From the NCBI GenBank assembly GCA_902588895.1, contig CACIRC010000007.1, forward strand, positions 1 through 50,580: a DNA stretch of 50,580 nucleotides. The letters run 5' to 3'. How positions within the stretch are numbered: position 1 is the first letter of the stretch; every line of letters begins with the position of its first letter. Positions 7,649-16,025 of this stretch are shown piece after piece. A model generated the notes under the pieces. It saw only the letters and a program-made list of their open reading frames with translations, searched no databases and was not told the DNA's origin. A program made the position numbers and the translations under genes. The stretch comes from an uncultured Pelagibacteraceae bacterium. Its GTDB lineage: Bacteria > Pseudomonadota > Alphaproteobacteria > Pelagibacterales > Pelagibacteraceae.

Positions 7649-8437
7649 TTAATCATTTCTTTCTGTGTGACCATCTACAGAAATTACTTGTCCTGAAACC
7701 TTACTGGAATCGTCTGAAATCAAAAATGCGCACATCTTTCCTATATCTTCTTCAAGAATCCACTTTTTCATAGAACTCATTGAAATAAAATCTTTCTCAA
7801 TTTTTTTTGATGAAACTTTTGTAAATTTTGCTTTATCTCTGATCACTTTTTTCATTCTTTCACCTTTAATAGAACCAGGGCATACTGCATTAACTCTTAT
7901 ATTGTATTTTCCAAGTTCCATTGCGAGAGTTTTGGTAATTCCAATAATTGCCCATTTACTTGCTGCGTAAGGTGATCTTAAAGGAAAACCAAGTATTCCA
8001 GCAGTTGAAGAAATGTTTATTATTGATCCATTTCTAGACTTTTTAATTAAAGGTATAGCCTTCTTAGTGAAATAAAAATGACTATTAACATCTATCTGAA
8101 TAGTTCTTTCCCAATCTTTAGACTTTAGTTTTTCTAGTGATCCAGTTGGTCCAGCGACTCCAACATTATTTATTAAAGCATCAATTTTTTTTGTTTTTCT
8201 ATTTATTTTTTTAAATAAATCCAGTACTTGGCTTTCGTCAGAGGCATCACAATTATATTTAAACAGCCTCTTATTTATAAGAGGATGTTTGTTTAATTTA
8301 TTTAGTGATTTATTATCAATATCGCAAAGATAAACGTATGCTCCACGTGAAAGACAAACCTTAGCTGTTGCTAAACCTATTCCAGATGCACCTGCAGAAA
8401 TTATAATTTTTTTATTTTTTAATGATTTGTTAACCAT
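7649..8437 (-). CDS. Short-chain dehydrogenase/reductase (SDR)
   Basis: The 262-residue classical SDR has the cofactor motif SAGASGIG (14-21), NNVG (90-93) and the catalytic set S143/S144, Y157 and K161 in SPYAASKWA. PG near the end of the fold and the C-terminal SGQVISVDGH are typical. It is the last gene of the minus-strand ABC transporter operon (gap of 3 bases after the ATP-binding gene). It probably oxidises a hydroxyl group of an imported quaternary amine or a downstream product, which is inference only. NAD is likely, since Asp39 (CDID) follows the second beta strand. Confidence 0.85.
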   Translation of the reverse strand: MVNKSLKNKKIIISAGASGIGLATAKVCLSRGAYVYLCDIDNKSLNKLNKHPLINKRLFKYNCDASDESQVLDLFKKINRKTKKIDALINNVGVAGPTGSLEKLKSKDWERTIQIDVNSHFYFTKKAIPLIKKSRNGSIINISSTAGILGFPLRSPYAASKWAIIGITKTLAMELGKYNIRVNAVCPGSIKGERMKKVIRDKAKFTKVSSKKIEKDFISMSSMKKWILEEDIGKMCAFLISDDSSKVSGQVISVDGHTERND

Positions 8438-8440
8438 TAA

Positions 8441-9466
8441 TTATGATTTTGTTAATGATGTCTGCAATTCTTTATTAGATATGTACCCTTTAACATTTCC
8501 ACTTTTGTCAACCACTTCACAATTAGAATTCGAGCATACAATTTGAGGTAAAAACTCCTCAATAAATTGATCTTCATTAACTTTTATTAAGTTAGATTTA
8601 TCTATATCGTTAGACTCATTAACACTCTTCATTATAATTTTAGCTTTAATTACTTTTGCTCTGTTAACATCTTTAACAAACGCTTTAACATAATCGTCTG
8701 CTGGGTTCATAATGATGTCAACTGGCGTTCCAACTTGAACTAATTTTCCAGCATTCAAAATACCAATATGGTCTCCAAGCCTCAAAGACTCATCTAAGTC
8801 ATGAGTAATAAATACAATAGTTTTTTTTAATTCCGATTGGAGATCTAGTAATTGTTTTTGCATATCACTTCTTATTAATGGGTCTAATGCACTAAAAGCT
8901 TCATCCATTAACATTATATCACTATCAGTTGCTAAAGCTCTTGCAAGACCAACACGTTGCTGCATACCACCTGATAATTGATTTGGAAATTGATTTTCAA
9001 AACCATTTAAACCAACTGCTTCAATTTTTTCCATAGCGGTTTTGTTTATTTCTTCCAATGGTTTTCCTTGCATTTCTAATCCATACCCTACATTTTGAAT
9101 AACTGTTTTATGCGGAAATAAACCAAACCTCTGAAAAACCATACTCATCTTATGTCTTCTAAAATCTATCAGTTGTTCCTTGTTAAACGACATAACATTA
9201 TTTCCTTCTACGATGATTTCACCGTCAGTAGGATCGATTAATCTGTTTAAATGCCTAATTAGAGTTGACTTTCCAGATCCTGACAAACCCATACAAACAA
9301 AAGTTTCACCTTCTTCAATTTTTAATGAAACATTATCAAGACCAACAGTATGACCAGTTTGTTCTAAAACCTCTTCTTTGTTCGCTCCATCTTTTACCAT
9401 AGGCATTACAGATTGAGGATTATTACCGAAGATTTTATAAACATTATTAATCTCAATTTTAGACAT
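8441..9466 (-). CDS. proV: Quaternary-amine (betaine/carnitine-type) ABC transporter ATP-binding protein
   Basis: The 341-residue protein has Walker A GLSGSGKST (60-68), the ABC signature LSGGMQQRVGLARAL and Walker B IMLMDEAFSALD. Unlike shorter ABC ATPases it carries a 40-residue N-terminal extension before the core and an unusually short C-terminal CBS-like remnant, where ProV/OpuAA proteins have paired CBS domains that sense ionic strength. Its ATG overlaps the permease stop (TAATG). The permease and ProX-type binding protein precede it. The partner enzymes suggest import of carnitine, gamma-butyrobetaine or glycine betaine as a nutrient rather than only for osmotic protection. Confidence 0.9.
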   Translation of the reverse strand: MSKIEINNVYKIFGNNPQSVMPMVKDGANKEEVLEQTGHTVGLDNVSLKIEEGETFVCMGLSGSGKSTLIRHLNRLIDPTDGEIIVEGNNVMSFNKEQLIDFRRHKMSMVFQRFGLFPHKTVIQNVGYGLEMQGKPLEEINKTAMEKIEAVGLNGFENQFPNQLSGGMQQRVGLARALATDSDIMLMDEAFSALDPLIRSDMQKQLLDLQSELKKTIVFITHDLDESLRLGDHIGILNAGKLVQVGTPVDIIMNPADDYVKAFVKDVNRAKVIKAKIIMKSVNESNDIDKSNLIKVNEDQFIEEFLPQIVCSNSNCEVVDKSGNVKGYISNKELQTSLTKS

Positions 9467-10497
9467 TATTTACCTTTCTTTGTATTTGGTGCTGTTCTCT
9501 CTTGTAGTGTTTCTCCGTAAGATTGAGTTATTCTATCAAGAACTATTGCTAAAAGTACAATTGCAATTCCTGCCTCAGCAGCTCTTCCTACGTTTAATTG
9601 TTGGAGACCTAGCAAAACTTCATCTCCAAGACCTCTAGTACCAATCATCGATGCAATAACAACCATCGCTAATGCCATCATTGTACACTGATTAATTCCT
9701 TGCATAATATTTGGCAAAGCTAATGGCATTTGTACACCCCAAAGCTTTTGTTTTTTACTTGCACCAAATGCATCTGCAGCTTCAATAACCTCAGTATCAA
9801 CAAGCCTAATTCCTAAATCTGTTAGTCTAACTAGAGGAGGTACCGCATAAATAAATGTGGCTATAATTGCTGGAACCGCACCTAAGCCAAATAACATAAT
9901 ACCTGGAATTAGGTAACAGAAACTTGGAATAGTTTGCATTAAATCTAAAACTGGTAAAATTACATTTCTTGTTCTTACGCTTCTTGCCATTGCTATCCCT
10001 AATGGAATGCCTGCAACAACACAAAGAAATATTCCAATTAACATTATCGCAGTTGTTTCAATTGCTTTTTGCCAAAATATTGGGTGAAGAAAACCTATAA
10101 AAAAAGTACAAAATCCTACAAATACTGTTGTTCCAACTTTTCTACCACTTGCAAAATAAGTTAGAACCACCACACCAAGTATAACCAATGGCCATGGAGC
10201 TTGAATTAAAAAGTTTTTTACAAGCATTAACATATAAAGAAGAACATTGTTAATAGCTTCAAATATGTATCCATATTTTTCATTAAGTGCTTTAAAACCA
10301 ACGTTGATCCAATTCATTAATGGTAAATCTAACCACTTTGGCCATTTACCTCCTAACCAAGAAAAATCGTTTAATAATTCTCCAATATTATCTGGTTTTC
10401 TTTTTGACTGAGAATAGCTAGTTATTAACAACCACACAAAAACAACCAATAAACCAATATTAAAAATTATTTTTTTATTTTTCTTTAATGCTTCCAT
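9466..10497 (-). CDS. proW: Quaternary-amine ABC transporter permease
   Basis: The 343-residue permease has an N-terminal hydrophobic anchor, a long non-membrane stretch (about 30-85) and then several helices. The EAA-type coupling loop EAADAFGASKKQKLWGVQMPLALP is recognisable about two thirds along. This is the layout of ProW/OpuAB. It lies 64 bases downstream of the binding-protein gene, with a strong hairpin between them, and overlaps the ATPase gene by one base. It forms the membrane channel of the ProXWV-type importer. Confidence 0.9.
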   Translation of the reverse strand: MEALKKNKKIIFNIGLLVVFVWLLITSYSQSKRKPDNIGELLNDFSWLGGKWPKWLDLPLMNWINVGFKALNEKYGYIFEAINNVLLYMLMLVKNFLIQAPWPLVILGVVVLTYFASGRKVGTTVFVGFCTFFIGFLHPIFWQKAIETTAIMLIGIFLCVVAGIPLGIAMARSVRTRNVILPVLDLMQTIPSFCYLIPGIMLFGLGAVPAIIATFIYAVPPLVRLTDLGIRLVDTEVIEAADAFGASKKQKLWGVQMPLALPNIMQGINQCTMMALAMVVIASMIGTRGLGDEVLLGLQQLNVGRAAEAGIAIVLLAIVLDRITQSYGETLQERTAPNTKKGK

Positions 10498-10515
10498 AAT
10501 TTAAATTTAGTTAAA

Positions 10516-10539
10516 GAAAGAGCCCCGAAGGGCTCTTTC
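10516..10539 (-). terminator. Intra-operon hairpin with UUCG tetraloop after proX
   Basis: GAAAGAGCCC (10516-10525) pairs perfectly with GGGCTCTTTC (10530-10539). In the minus-strand transcript the four-base loop is UUCG closed by C-G, an exceptionally stable tetraloop. Only three Ts follow before the run breaks, so it probably acts as a leaky terminator or an RNA-stabilising 3' end that raises binding-protein expression over the permease and ATPase. Confidence 0.75.
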
Positions 10540-10561
10540 ATAAATTATTTAAGATATTGGA

Positions 10562-11578
10562 TTATAGAGCGGCGCTAACTTTTTTAGCAACGTCTGCAGG
10601 CACCCAATCTTTCCACATGCTTTCATTTTTTAAGAAGTGCATCGCGGTAAGTTCCATATCACCATCTGACTCATCTTCGTAAAAAGCTAACATTTTGTTA
10701 ACTGTAGCTGTTGGAATAGTATATTTCTTTAAGAAATCAGTTTCTTTAGGATTAGCTTTCGCCCAATCAGTTAAAACAGATTTTGTCAAAGCCATATCTC
10801 TATATTCACATGCACAGCTTTTCTTGTAAGCATCTGGTCCGTTTGCTTTAATATCTTCAACAACTGCGGACATAGAGTTCCAACAATCAGAATCAAATTT
10901 TGGTTCTGTAAGTCTAACAAGGTCAACTTTACCCATTAAACCAGTTGGTGCCCAGTAATATGTAAAGATCGGTTTTTTCTTAGCAAAAGCTCCTGCAATA
11001 GCAGCATCTAATGCTCCACCTGAACCTGGGTCAAAGTTAGTATAGTATTTGTCTAAACCATATTCTATTTGCTTAACCAAGTTTACAGTATAACAAGTCC
11101 AACCAGATATACAGCTAGTCATTCTTCCTTTTGAAGGATCTTCTGGATCTTTAAATAAAGCTGCAATTTTTGGATCTTTCATATCATCAACTGATTTCAA
11201 ATTGTATTTATCAGCTGTTGTTTTATCTACATAGAATGCTTGTTGAGAGTCTGGTGTGTTAACTCCAATATTAATAATAGTACCAGCCTTTTCATGTGGC
11301 TCGTAATTAGCAATAATGTTGTCATACCAAACTTCAGTAATAACATCTAATTGACCGTCGTAATGAGCAGCCATTATTGGGGTAGTACTTCCTTTAGTTA
11401 CAGAAACTTCACACCCGTATCCTTTTTCAAGGATGAAGGTAGTAATAGCTGTATGGATGTTAGCACTACTCCAGTCAAAATCTCCCAATCTTGCCTTACA
11501 ATCACCAGCGTTTGCATTACTTACAATCAAAGATGACAAAAGGAAAATTGAGATTGTTAATCTCTTTAAAAACTTCAT
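10562..11578 (-). CDS. proX: Quaternary-amine ABC transporter substrate-binding protein (ProX-like)
   Basis: The 338-residue protein has a Sec signal peptide with probable cleavage after ANA (residue 24). It continues with the OpuAC/ProX fold: LGDFDWSSANIHTAIT, GSTTPIMAAHYDGQLDV and several Trp/Tyr residues suited to a cation-pi cage. It binds a quaternary ammonium compound in the periplasm. AAGGAGAT about 9 bases before the ATG is a strong ribosome site. The gene is first in the minus-strand operon and divergent from the dioxygenase at 11710. The ligand could be carnitine, gamma-butyrobetaine, glycine betaine or trimethylaminoethylphosphonate; sequence alone cannot separate them. Confidence 0.9.
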   Translation of the reverse strand: MKFLKRLTISIFLLSSLIVSNANAGDCKARLGDFDWSSANIHTAITTFILEKGYGCEVSVTKGSTTPIMAAHYDGQLDVITEVWYDNIIANYEPHEKAGTIINIGVNTPDSQQAFYVDKTTADKYNLKSVDDMKDPKIAALFKDPEDPSKGRMTSCISGWTCYTVNLVKQIEYGLDKYYTNFDPGSGGALDAAIAGAFAKKKPIFTYYWAPTGLMGKVDLVRLTEPKFDSDCWNSMSAVVEDIKANGPDAYKKSCACEYRDMALTKSVLTDWAKANPKETDFLKKYTIPTATVNKMLAFYEDESDGDMELTAMHFLKNESMWKDWVPADVAKKVSAAL

Positions 11579-11709
11579 TAAATTATCTCCTTAAGGTTAA
11601 GTTTTAATACCGAGATTTAATAATGAATGTAGATAAAAAACAAGCTTTGAATTATTAATACAACTATTAATTGAGTTGATTTGATTACTCTTTTATATAA
11701 AAATTAAGT
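11579..11709. promoter_or_regulatory. Divergent promoter region proX / BBOX-like dioxygenase
   Basis: The 131-base spacer holds a plausible plus-strand sigma-70 promoter: TTGAGT (11671-11676), a 17-base gap and TATATA (11694-11699). That puts the transcription start within about 5 bases of the GTG at 11710, so the dioxygenase message would be nearly leaderless. On the minus strand the ribosome site of proX (AAGGAGAT) is clear. AT-rich ATTAAT repeats occur between the two promoters and could be an operator, but the evidence is weak. Confidence 0.4.
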
Positions 11710-12837
11710 GTGAGCTCAATTTCTAAACTAGAAAAAAATTCAACGTATTTAAAAGTTATTTGGAATGATGGTGAAGAGAGTAAGTTTAATTACCTTTGGC
11801 TAAGAGATAATTGTCCAACTGCTCATGATAAAGATTCGAGACATAGAATGTTTAATATTCTGGAAGTCTCACAAAACATTAATCCCACAAAATATTCTAT
11901 TAGTTCTGATGGAAAATTAGAAATTGAATGGAGCGAAGGAGATCATACAAGCTATTATGATCCAAAATGGTTAAGAGAAAATTGTTATACATTAAAAAAT
12001 AAGCAAAAGTATGTATCACCCTATAAACTTTGGGATAATTCATTAGAAAAAAACTTAGAGTCTATTCAAATTGATCATGATGAAATTGTAAATTCTGATG
12101 ATGGCTTGATTAAATGGTTGGAGCTTTTACATTATACAGGAATAGCCATTGTTAAAAATGCTCCAGTAGAAAAAAATTCTGCATTAAAAGTTTTAAACCG
12201 TATAAGTCATACTCGAGAAACTTTTTTTAAAACACCTTTTGAAGTAATTAATATTCCAAAACCAAATAATTCTGCATATACAGCGCATGCTTTAAGAAAT
12301 CATATGGATTTGCCTTGGTTTGAAAATCCACCTGGTTATCAATTTTTACACTGTTTAATAAATTCAGCGAAGGGTGGCGACTCATCAGCTGTAGATGCAT
12401 TTGCTGTTGCAGATTATTTAAAAAAAAATGAAAAAGATATTTTTGATATCTTAGTAAATACTCCTTTAAAATTTAGAGACAAAGACTATACCCAAGAAGC
12501 AGTCAGAAGTGTTTATGGTACAGCAATATCACTCACTAAAGACGGAGATTACAACGATATTCGTTATAGTATTGCAACACTAGATGCTCTTGATTGTCAT
12601 CCAGATATAATGGATTCAGTTTATAAAGCCCATCATCGATTTGGAAATTTATTACATGATGCTAAATTTCAAATTAATTTTAGACTAGAGTCAGGAGATA
12701 TTTTTTCATTTAACAATAGAAGATTGCTTCATGGAAGAACAGAGTTTGATCCTAATTCTGGTCATAGACATCTTCAAGGATATTACATGGATAGAGATGA
12801 AATAATTGGAAGATTAAAATTTCTTAAAAATTATTAA
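11710..12837 (+). CDS. Gamma-butyrobetaine hydroxylase / TmpA-type 2-oxoglutarate dioxygenase
   Basis: The 375-residue protein has two domains: an N-terminal DUF971-type module (WLRDNCPTAHD near 30-40; WLRENC near 88-92) and a C-terminal TauD fold with HMD (H198, D200) and distal His in LLHGRTEFD (H341). This is the architecture of gamma-butyrobetaine dioxygenase, which makes L-carnitine, and of TmpA, which hydroxylates 2-trimethylaminoethylphosphonate. The Cys-rich N-terminal zinc site of animal BBOX is degenerate here; only C35 of the NC-C-C pattern remains. The start is GTG, with no in-frame ATG nearby upstream of the domain. Carnitine genes nearby favour BBOX; the PhnZ-like gene in the same locus allows TmpA. 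Confidence 0.82.
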   Translation: MSSISKLEKNSTYLKVIWNDGEESKFNYLWLRDNCPTAHDKDSRHRMFNILEVSQNINPTKYSISSDGKLEIEWSEGDHTSYYDPKWLRENCYTLKNKQKYVSPYKLWDNSLEKNLESIQIDHDEIVNSDDGLIKWLELLHYTGIAIVKNAPVEKNSALKVLNRISHTRETFFKTPFEVINIPKPNNSAYTAHALRNHMDLPWFENPPGYQFLHCLINSAKGGDSSAVDAFAVADYLKKNEKDIFDILVNTPLKFRDKDYTQEAVRSVYGTAISLTKDGDYNDIRYSIATLDALDCHPDIMDSVYKAHHRFGNLLHDAKFQINFRLESGDIFSFNNRRLLHGRTEFDPNSGHRHLQGYYMDRDEIIGRLKFLKNY

Positions 12838-12892
12838 CAGATACAACCTGATTTAGAAAAATAATATATTTTAATATTTAAGTAATTTTAAT

Positions 12893-12929
12893 TTAACGTT
12901 ATCTTAACATTTATATTTTACTTTATTGT
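12893..12929 (+). promoter_or_regulatory. Putative Pho-box and promoter upstream of ugpB
   Basis: TTAAC occurs at 12893-12897 and again at 12904-12908, an exact 11-base period within TTTAACGT-TAT-CTTAACAT. Pho boxes are tandem direct repeats with an 11-base period, and CTTAACnT repeats resemble the cyanobacterial form. A possible -10 (TATTGT, 12924-12929) lies the right distance downstream. In enteric bacteria ugp belongs to the phosphate-starvation regulon, so this placement makes sense. AT-rich background lowers certainty. Confidence 0.4.
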
Positions 12930-12959
12930 AAATACATAAATTAAAAAGAGAGGGAAAAA

Positions 12960-14267
12960 ATGAAAAAAATACTTAGTATTTTAACAATTCTATTTACATT
13001 CTCTTTTACATCACACAGTTATTCAAAGACAGAAATTCATTGGTGGTATGGAAACAGTGGTTTTCTTGGTGATGTAATTATTGAAATTGCAAATAGATTT
13101 AATGCTTCACAAGATCAATATACGGTCATTCCTACAGGTAAAGGAAGTTATGAAGATAACATGGCAGCAACTATTGCTGCATTTAGAGCAGGAGACCAAC
13201 CACACTATTCACAGGTTTACGATGCTGGTGCTGCGATAATGGTAGCGCAAGTTAAAAATGGTGTTGTCATTGGTTTTGAAGAAATGGCAGAGAAATATGG
13301 AATTAAAGTCGACGCAGACAATTATATTCCAGGAATTAAAAATTTCTATGCTGATGCTGATGGAAAAATGATTGGTGTTCCTTTTAATAGTTCAACTTGT
13401 TTGATGTATGCAAACATGGACATATTGAAAAAAGTAGGAATTGAGTCTGTTCCAAAAACTTATGAAGAGTTTGAGGCTATGGCTCCAAAAATTAAAGCTG
13501 CAGGATACATTCCTTTAGTTCAAAGTCACTTTCCTTGGATCTGGACAGAAAATTTCTTTTCAAGACATAATCTACTTATGACTGATGGAAACAATGGTTA
13601 CGATGCTGTTCCAACAAAAACTTTATTTGCTGAAACAGATGCATTTGTAATGCATTGGAAAAAAGTTAAGGAATGGTATGAAAAAGGCTTTTATGGTTAT
13701 AAAGGAAGAGCATGGGGAGATAACCAAGCTCCATTTATAGCTGGTGAAGCTGCGTTTTGGTTTGGTTCAGCTGCATCTTTCGGTGGAATGAAAGGTGTTG
13801 TACCTAACTTTACAGTAAATCATATTCCTTACTGGGATTCTGTAACAGGTGGTAAAGAGTATCCAACATTTATCGGAGGTGCTGCTAACTGGATATTAAA
13901 TGGTCATACAGAAGAAGAGTATAAAGGACTTGCTAAATTTATAGAATTTATGGGTTCTCCAGAGATGGATCTGTATTATCACAATATGACTGGTTACTCT
14001 GCAGTAACTAAAGGTGGTATAGCGTTAGCTGAAACTATAAACTTCTATAGAGCTTCTCCATATCATAAAGCAGTTGGTGAACAATTAAGCTTAGAAGGTT
14101 CGACTATTCCTGGTGGATATAGAGCTGGTAACTGGCCACAAATTCGTGAAGTAATTTACGAAAATGTTGAGCCAATGTTAAACGGCAAAATATCAATCGA
14201 AAAAGGATTGCAGAACATGGATAAAGGTGCAGCTAAATTGTTAAAACAATTTGCTAAAACTTTATAA
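12960..14267 (+). CDS. ugpB: sn-Glycerol-3-phosphate-type ABC transporter binding protein (UgpB-like)
   Basis: The 435-residue family-1 extracellular solute-binding protein has a signal peptide (positively charged start, hydrophobic core to about residue 20, cleavage near 22). Then follow IHWWYGNSGFLGD, a DGKMIGVPFNSST segment and YRASPYHKA near the C-terminus, all UgpB-like. The ribosome site AGAGAGGG precedes ATG at 12960. It is first in a cluster with permeases, ATPase and UgpQ, consistent with uptake of glycerol-3-phosphate and glycerophosphodiesters. Such organophosphate uptake is valuable in phosphate-poor surface ocean. A sugar ligand is possible, but UgpQ favours the phosphoester role. 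Confidence 0.85.
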   Translation: MKKILSILTILFTFSFTSHSYSKTEIHWWYGNSGFLGDVIIEIANRFNASQDQYTVIPTGKGSYEDNMAATIAAFRAGDQPHYSQVYDAGAAIMVAQVKNGVVIGFEEMAEKYGIKVDADNYIPGIKNFYADADGKMIGVPFNSSTCLMYANMDILKKVGIESVPKTYEEFEAMAPKIKAAGYIPLVQSHFPWIWTENFFSRHNLLMTDGNNGYDAVPTKTLFAETDAFVMHWKKVKEWYEKGFYGYKGRAWGDNQAPFIAGEAAFWFGSAASFGGMKGVVPNFTVNHIPYWDSVTGGKEYPTFIGGAANWILNGHTEEEYKGLAKFIEFMGSPEMDLYYHNMTGYSAVTKGGIALAETINFYRASPYHKAVGEQLSLEGSTIPGGYRAGNWPQIREVIYENVEPMLNGKISIEKGLQNMDKGAAKLLKQFAKTL

Positions 14268-14277
14268 TTAATAATTT

Positions 14278-14314
14278 AAATAAGGAGGGTATTTATTTAC
14301 CCTCCTTATTTTTT
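14278..14314 (+). terminator. Hairpin with T-run between ugpB and ugpA
   Basis: TAAGGAGGGTA (14281-14291) pairs with TACCCTCCTTA (14298-14308), extended by flanking A-T pairs, and is followed by six Ts (14309-14314). It looks like a rho-independent terminator placed inside the operon, 11 bases before the permease ATG at 14326. It probably gives partial termination so that the binding protein is made in excess. The 5' arm contains an AGGAGG ribosome-binding sequence that is sequestered in the stem. Confidence 0.8.
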
Positions 14315-14325
14315 ATTTTACTTAT

Positions 14326-15204
14326 ATGAAAAAAGTCCAATTTAAATCTAGCTATTCACAATATTTATTCTTAGCGCCTCAGTTAGGAATTTTATTAATT
14401 TTTTTATATTGGCCGATCATACAAACATTTAGAGATGCATTTACAATGCAAGATGCTTTTGGATTTGGAGCAACGTTCGTATGGTTTGATAATTTTTTAT
14501 TTATTTTTGATGATCCAGCTTATTTCATAGCTTTCAAATTTACTATTATTTATAGTTTTGTAATTACATTAATTACAGGCTCCATTGGATTATTGCTTGC
14601 CGTTCAGGCTAATAATGTAATGCATGGTAAAAGCACTTACAAAACACTTTTAATTTGGCCTTATGCAATCGCGCCTGCGGTTGTCGGTGTAATGGCAAAT
14701 TATTTTTTTAGTGAAAGATTTGGACTTCTTTATCATTTATTTCACGAACTTTGGGGATTTAACTGGTACGAGAGTGTTTTTGACTCTTATATTTACGTAA
14801 TAATAGCTGGTTCTTGGAAGCAAATCAGTGCTAATTTCATTTTCTTCTTGGCAGGTCTTCAAGCTATACAAAAATCTGTAATTGAAGCATCAATGATTGA
14901 CTGTAAAAATAGTTTTAGAAGATTTTGGACAATTACATTCCCATTATTAATGCCAACTACATTCTTTTTAATAATTATTAATATAACCTATGCTTTCTTT
15001 GATACATTTGGAATTATCGATACCACAACAATAGGTGCTCCTTCGGGTGAAACAAGAACTCTAGTTTATAAAGCCTACATGGATGGATTTAGAGGACTAG
15101 ATTTAGGAAGTGCAGGAGCTCAATCAATAATGATGATGTTGATTGTATTAGTAATTACAATTTTTCAATTTAGATATATCGAAGGGAAAATACATTATAA
15201 TTAA
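14326..15204 (+). CDS. ugpA: Glycerol-3-phosphate-type ABC transporter permease (UgpA-like)
   Basis: The 292-residue MalF-type permease has six predicted helices and the EAA coupling loop EASMIDCKNSFRRFWTITFPLLMP (about 188-211). It begins just after the intra-operon hairpin and has no obvious Shine-Dalgarno in front of the ATG. The stop overlaps the next permease start (TAATG). It would pair with one of the two following UgpE-type subunits to form the channel. Confidence 0.88.
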   Translation: MKKVQFKSSYSQYLFLAPQLGILLIFLYWPIIQTFRDAFTMQDAFGFGATFVWFDNFLFIFDDPAYFIAFKFTIIYSFVITLITGSIGLLLAVQANNVMHGKSTYKTLLIWPYAIAPAVVGVMANYFFSERFGLLYHLFHELWGFNWYESVFDSYIYVIIAGSWKQISANFIFFLAGLQAIQKSVIEASMIDCKNSFRRFWTITFPLLMPTTFFLIIINITYAFFDTFGIIDTTTIGAPSGETRTLVYKAYMDGFRGLDLGSAGAQSIMMMLIVLVITIFQFRYIEGKIHYN

Positions 15205-16025
15205 TGACTAGATTTATCACATCAAGTTTATCACATTTAATTTTACTCATTGGAATACTTATTATGGCAGTTCCTGTATGGATGATTTTTGCTAGCTCAA
15301 CACACACAAGTTCAATGATTAATATGAATGGTCTTCAAATGTTATTAGGGGATAGCTTTTACGAGAACTACTTACGGGTTTTATTATATCAGGGTGGTTT
15401 TTTTAAAGAGATAACAGCATTAAAAATGTTTTTTAATAGCTTTATAATGGCTACAGGTGTTGCAATATTATCTGTTGTTACATCTTTAATGGCTGCATAC
15501 GCTTTGGTTTATTATAGAATAAAACATGCAACATTATTGTTTTGGATAATATTCATTACAATTTTAGTTCCATTAGAGTTAAGAATTTTTCCTACTTATT
15601 CAGTAATGGCTGAACTTAATCTAGTGAATTCTTACTTTGGATTAATAGTTCCTATTTCAGCCTCAGCTATAGCAACCTTATTCTTCCGACAATTTTATAA
15701 AACTGTTCCAGATGAATTACTTGAGTCTGCAAAACTTGACGGGGCAAATACTTGGAGATTTTTTATTGATTTTCTAATTCCTTTGTCAAAAACAATGATT
15801 GTAGCGATGTTAATATTTATGTTTGTTTTTGGTTACAACCAGTACCTATGGCCGCTATTAGTAACAACTTCAGAACAATATTGGACAGTGGTTATGGGGC
15901 TGAAAATGATGTCAGGTTCTATTGTCCATCGTTTTGCTTTCGTGATGATGTCTATGGTTCCACCAATTTTAATCATAATTGTGTTACAGAAACATTTTAT
16001 TAAGGGGGTTTTTCAAGATAAATGA
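15204..16025 (+). CDS. ugpE: ABC transporter permease (UgpE-like), copy 1
   Basis: The 273-residue MalG-type permease has six helices and the EAA loop ELLESAKLDGANTWRFFIDFLIPL. It is strikingly similar to the next gene, sharing long stretches such as FFRQFYKT-PDELLESAKLDGAN and SKTMI-AM. Both copies look intact, with all helices and the coupling loop. ATGA joins its stop to the start of copy 2. Typical Ugp systems have only one UgpE. Confidence 0.85.
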   Translation: MTRFITSSLSHLILLIGILIMAVPVWMIFASSTHTSSMINMNGLQMLLGDSFYENYLRVLLYQGGFFKEITALKMFFNSFIMATGVAILSVVTSLMAAYALVYYRIKHATLLFWIIFITILVPLELRIFPTYSVMAELNLVNSYFGLIVPISASAIATLFFRQFYKTVPDELLESAKLDGANTWRFFIDFLIPLSKTMIVAMLIFMFVFGYNQYLWPLLVTTSEQYWTVVMGLKMMSGSIVHRFAFVMMSMVPPILIIIVLQKHFIKGVFQDK

